Made by a program: the position numbers and the translations under genes
Notes under the pieces: generated by a model
What the model was told of the DNA's origin: nothing
The model's input: only the letters and a program-made list of their open reading frames with translations
The model's database searches: none
Origin: Actinomadura syzygii
GTDB taxonomy: Bacteria; Actinomycetota; Actinomycetes; Streptosporangiales; Streptosporangiaceae
Direction of reading: 5' to 3'
Length of the DNA stretch: 64,000 nt
Assembly: GCF_008085905.1 (NCBI RefSeq)
Contig: NZ_VSFF01000008.1
Span: 62,001 to 126,000, forward strand
In this document: positions 62,680 through 64,000 of the stretch, piece after piece
Layout of the letters: every line of letters begins with the position of its first letter
Position numbering within the stretch: the stretch's first letter is position 1

Positions 62680-63297
62680 TCAAGCGGTGCGAAACAGGGC
62701 CCACACCACTTTGCCGTGCGGCAGCGAACGCCAACCCCAACGGACGCTGAACGACTCGACCAGGTGCAGGCCGCGCCCCGTCTCGGCGATGTAGTCGGGC
62801 TCTTTGCGCCGGGGCGCGGCCCGGCTGGCGTCGATGATCCCGCAGAGCAGCCAGGGCGGCTGGTGGCCGAGCCGGAGCCTTATCGCGGACGGCGCGGAGC
62901 CGAGCGGGTCGGCCGGGTCTTCGTAGACGCCCTTGCGGTGCACGTCGTGGCCCGTCCGGCCGCGAAACGCCCCCCCGCTGTGCCGCAGTGCGTTCGTGAC
63001 GAGTTCGGAGACGACGAGCCCCACGTCGTCGGTGAGTTCGGTGACGCCCCATTCGGTGAGGCGGGACACCGCGAAATGCCGTGCCTCGGTGACCGACTCC
63101 GGGTCGGGTGCGACGGTGAACGAGACGGTGTGCCCCTGCATCGCGGTCAGTGCCGTCAGGGCCGTGTCCAGGGGATGTGGCAGGTCAGAGGACTCCGGGA
63201 CGGGTGTGGACTGCGCGGCATGGTCGTGCGAGCCGGCCGGCCCCACGACGGGACCCAGCTTCCATCGCGTGTCGTCGTGCGCGTGGCGTGACGTCAT
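62680..63297 (-). CDS. RsbW-like ATP-binding protein
   Basis: A 205-residue protein. After a variable N-terminus of about 60 residues comes a GHKL ATPase domain: VGLVVSELVTNALRHSGG (N box), CGIIDAS (G1 region) and ETGRGLHLVESFSVRWGWR (G2). These match the anti-sigma kinase family of actinomycetes, many of which pair with XRE regulators. ATG 63297 has a weak ribosome site; an internal ATG about 53 codons later would also leave the whole domain. It is divergent from an XRE gene. Confidence 0.88.
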   Translation of the reverse strand: MTSRHAHDDTRWKLGPVVGPAGSHDHAAQSTPVPESSDLPHPLDTALTALTAMQGHTVSFTVAPDPESVTEARHFAVSRLTEWGVTELTDDVGLVVSELVTNALRHSGGAFRGRTGHDVHRKGVYEDPADPLGSAPSAIRLRLGHQPPWLLCGIIDASRAAPRRKEPDYIAETGRGLHLVESFSVRWGWRSLPHGKVVWALFRTA

Positions 63298-63357
63298 TCC
63301 AACCGGACCCCGCAGAGTGATCTTGTTGTGCCGCCGTGGATCGGAAGTCTCGTGCGT

Positions 63358-63469
63358 TATCCTGCGCATCGTAGCGTGCGAATGCAAGGCCCAATGCACG
63401 TGCATCCGCGTGGTGAGGGTGTGGGGCGGCGCGGACGGCACGCAAGTGATCGGAGGTAACCGCAGGATA
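63358..63469. promoter_or_regulatory. Mirrored motifs in the RsbW-like/XRE divergent region
   Basis: TATCCTGCG (63358-63366) and its exact complement CGCAGGATA (63461-63469) stand in opposite orientation, each about 55-60 bases from the start of the gene it faces. Between them is the 12-base palindrome ATGCACGTGCAT (63394-63405). The symmetry suggests one regulator acting on both promoters, perhaps the XRE protein. Confidence 0.45.
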
Positions 63470-63523
63470 CCGAGGCCAGTGGCACACTAGGTTCGCTGTC
63501 CGCCGAATAGCCGGAGGTTGGGC

Positions 63524-64000
63524 GTGACTCCAGAGACGCCGGGAAGCGGGTCGACCGTTCGCCGGATCCTGCTCGGGTCGCAGCTGCGCCGTCTGCGTGA
63601 GCAGAAGGGCGTGACCCGTCAGGACGCCGGCTACGTCATCCGCGCGTCGGAGTCAAAGATAAGCCGCCTCGAGCTAGGGCGAGTCAGCTTCAAAGAGCGA
63701 GACGTGGACGACCTGCTCTCGCTGTACGGCGTCAGCGACAAGACAGAGCGCGAGGCGCTGCTGCAGCTTGCGCGGGAGGCCAACACTCCCGGTTGGTGGC
63801 ACCGGTACAACGACGTGTTGCCCGGCTGGTTCCAGACCTATGTGGGCCTGGAGGAGTCGGCGGCGTTGATCCGCACATATGAACTGCAGTTCGTTCCGGG
63901 ACTGCTGCAGTCGGAGGGGTATGCGCGAGCGGTGATCCGCCTCGGCAACGCAGGTGCCGCCGAACACGAAATCGACCAGCGCGTGGAACTGCGCCTGCAA
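63524..64000 (+). CDS. XRE-family regulator with a DUF5753-type domain, C-terminus outside the window
   Basis: The frame is open from GTG 63524 to the window end (159 codons). Residues about 13-72 are a Cro/C1-type helix-turn-helix (LLGSQLRRLREQKGVTRQDAGYVIRASESKISRLELGR). Then NTPGWWHRYNDVLPGWFQTYVGLEESAALIRTYELQFVPGLLQSEGYARAVI is the start of the DUF5753 domain seen in actinomycete regulators of the AbaA-like type. GGAGG is six bases upstream. These regulators usually neighbour a DUF397 protein and an ATP-binding protein; the latter is present here, divergently. Confidence 0.92.
   Translation, partial: MTPETPGSGSTVRRILLGSQLRRLREQKGVTRQDAGYVIRASESKISRLELGRVSFKERDVDDLLSLYGVSDKTEREALLQLAREANTPGWWHRYNDVLPGWFQTYVGLEESAALIRTYELQFVPGLLQSEGYARAVIRLGNAGAAEHEIDQRVELRLQ

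Overview
The window is GC-rich throughout (roughly 70% or more by eye). It has frequent GTG starts, gene pairs overlapping by four bases, purine-rich Shine-Dalgarno sequences and many actinobacterial families: IclR, DUF2630, DUF4333, DUF6158, DUF6328, SigR-like sigma factor, ANTAR, SpoIIE-type phosphatases, STAS and RsbW-like proteins, and an XRE regulator of the kind paired with ATP-binding proteins. This points to a chromosomal segment of a filamentous or sporulating actinomycete. The overall style suggests Streptosporangiales/Thermomonosporaceae (Actinomadura-like), but that assignment is inference. I see no rRNA, tRNA, insertion sequence, prophage or CRISPR array.

Layout. 0-9 kb: a truncated methyltransferase, a long acyl-CoA dehydrogenase divergent from an IclR regulator, then a plus-strand run of deoC, an aldehyde dehydrogenase, a half-length aldehyde dehydrogenase lacking the catalytic domain, a histone H1-like basic protein, a DUF2630 protein and a luciferase-like oxidoreductase. 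9-14.6 kb (minus): argS, plsX and a string of four small exported or membrane genes. 15-18.7 kb: a KamA-family radical SAM enzyme, and an MFS exporter divergent from its likely ArsR-type regulator. 18.7-25.7 kb (minus): a PEBP/YbhB protein, a four-gene carbohydrate ABC importer and a TagGH/Wzm-Wzt-type polysaccharide exporter. 25.8-29.3 kb (plus): a PAP2-diacylglycerol kinase fusion, a DUF6158 protein, a VanW protein and a YceI protein.

29.3-34.4 kb (minus): a tightly overlapping six-gene operon with a nucleotide-sugar epimerase, two GT4 glycosyltransferases, a MurG-like protein, a cysteine-rich putative zinc-finger protein and an unknown protein. 34.5-40.5 kb: a MarR regulator, an ABC-F ATPase, a bacterial-type prolyl-tRNA synthetase divergent from a second, archaeal/eukaryal-type prolyl-tRNA synthetase, and a DUF6328 membrane protein.

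40.5-64 kb is rich in stress and development regulation: a PAS/GAF/PP2C phosphatase, a GAF-ANTAR protein, a CBS-pair protein, a SigR-like sigma factor with no adjacent anti-sigma gene, a secreted M14 carboxypeptidase, a TetR regulator with a clear palindrome, and a second phosphatase fused to an HATPase domain. These are followed by three proteins I do not recognise, a Spo0M-like arrestin-fold protein with a proline-rich 60-bp repeat array, an active/inactive pair of M16 peptidases, a BldG-like STAS protein, an RsbW-like kinase and the start of an XRE regulator.

The features most worth a second look are the back-to-back prolyl-tRNA synthetases with matching leaderless promoters, the nested palindrome between the ABC-F and marR genes, the six-gene glycosylation operon, the hairpin over the start of the H1-like gene, and the unknown genes of 52.5-59 kb.
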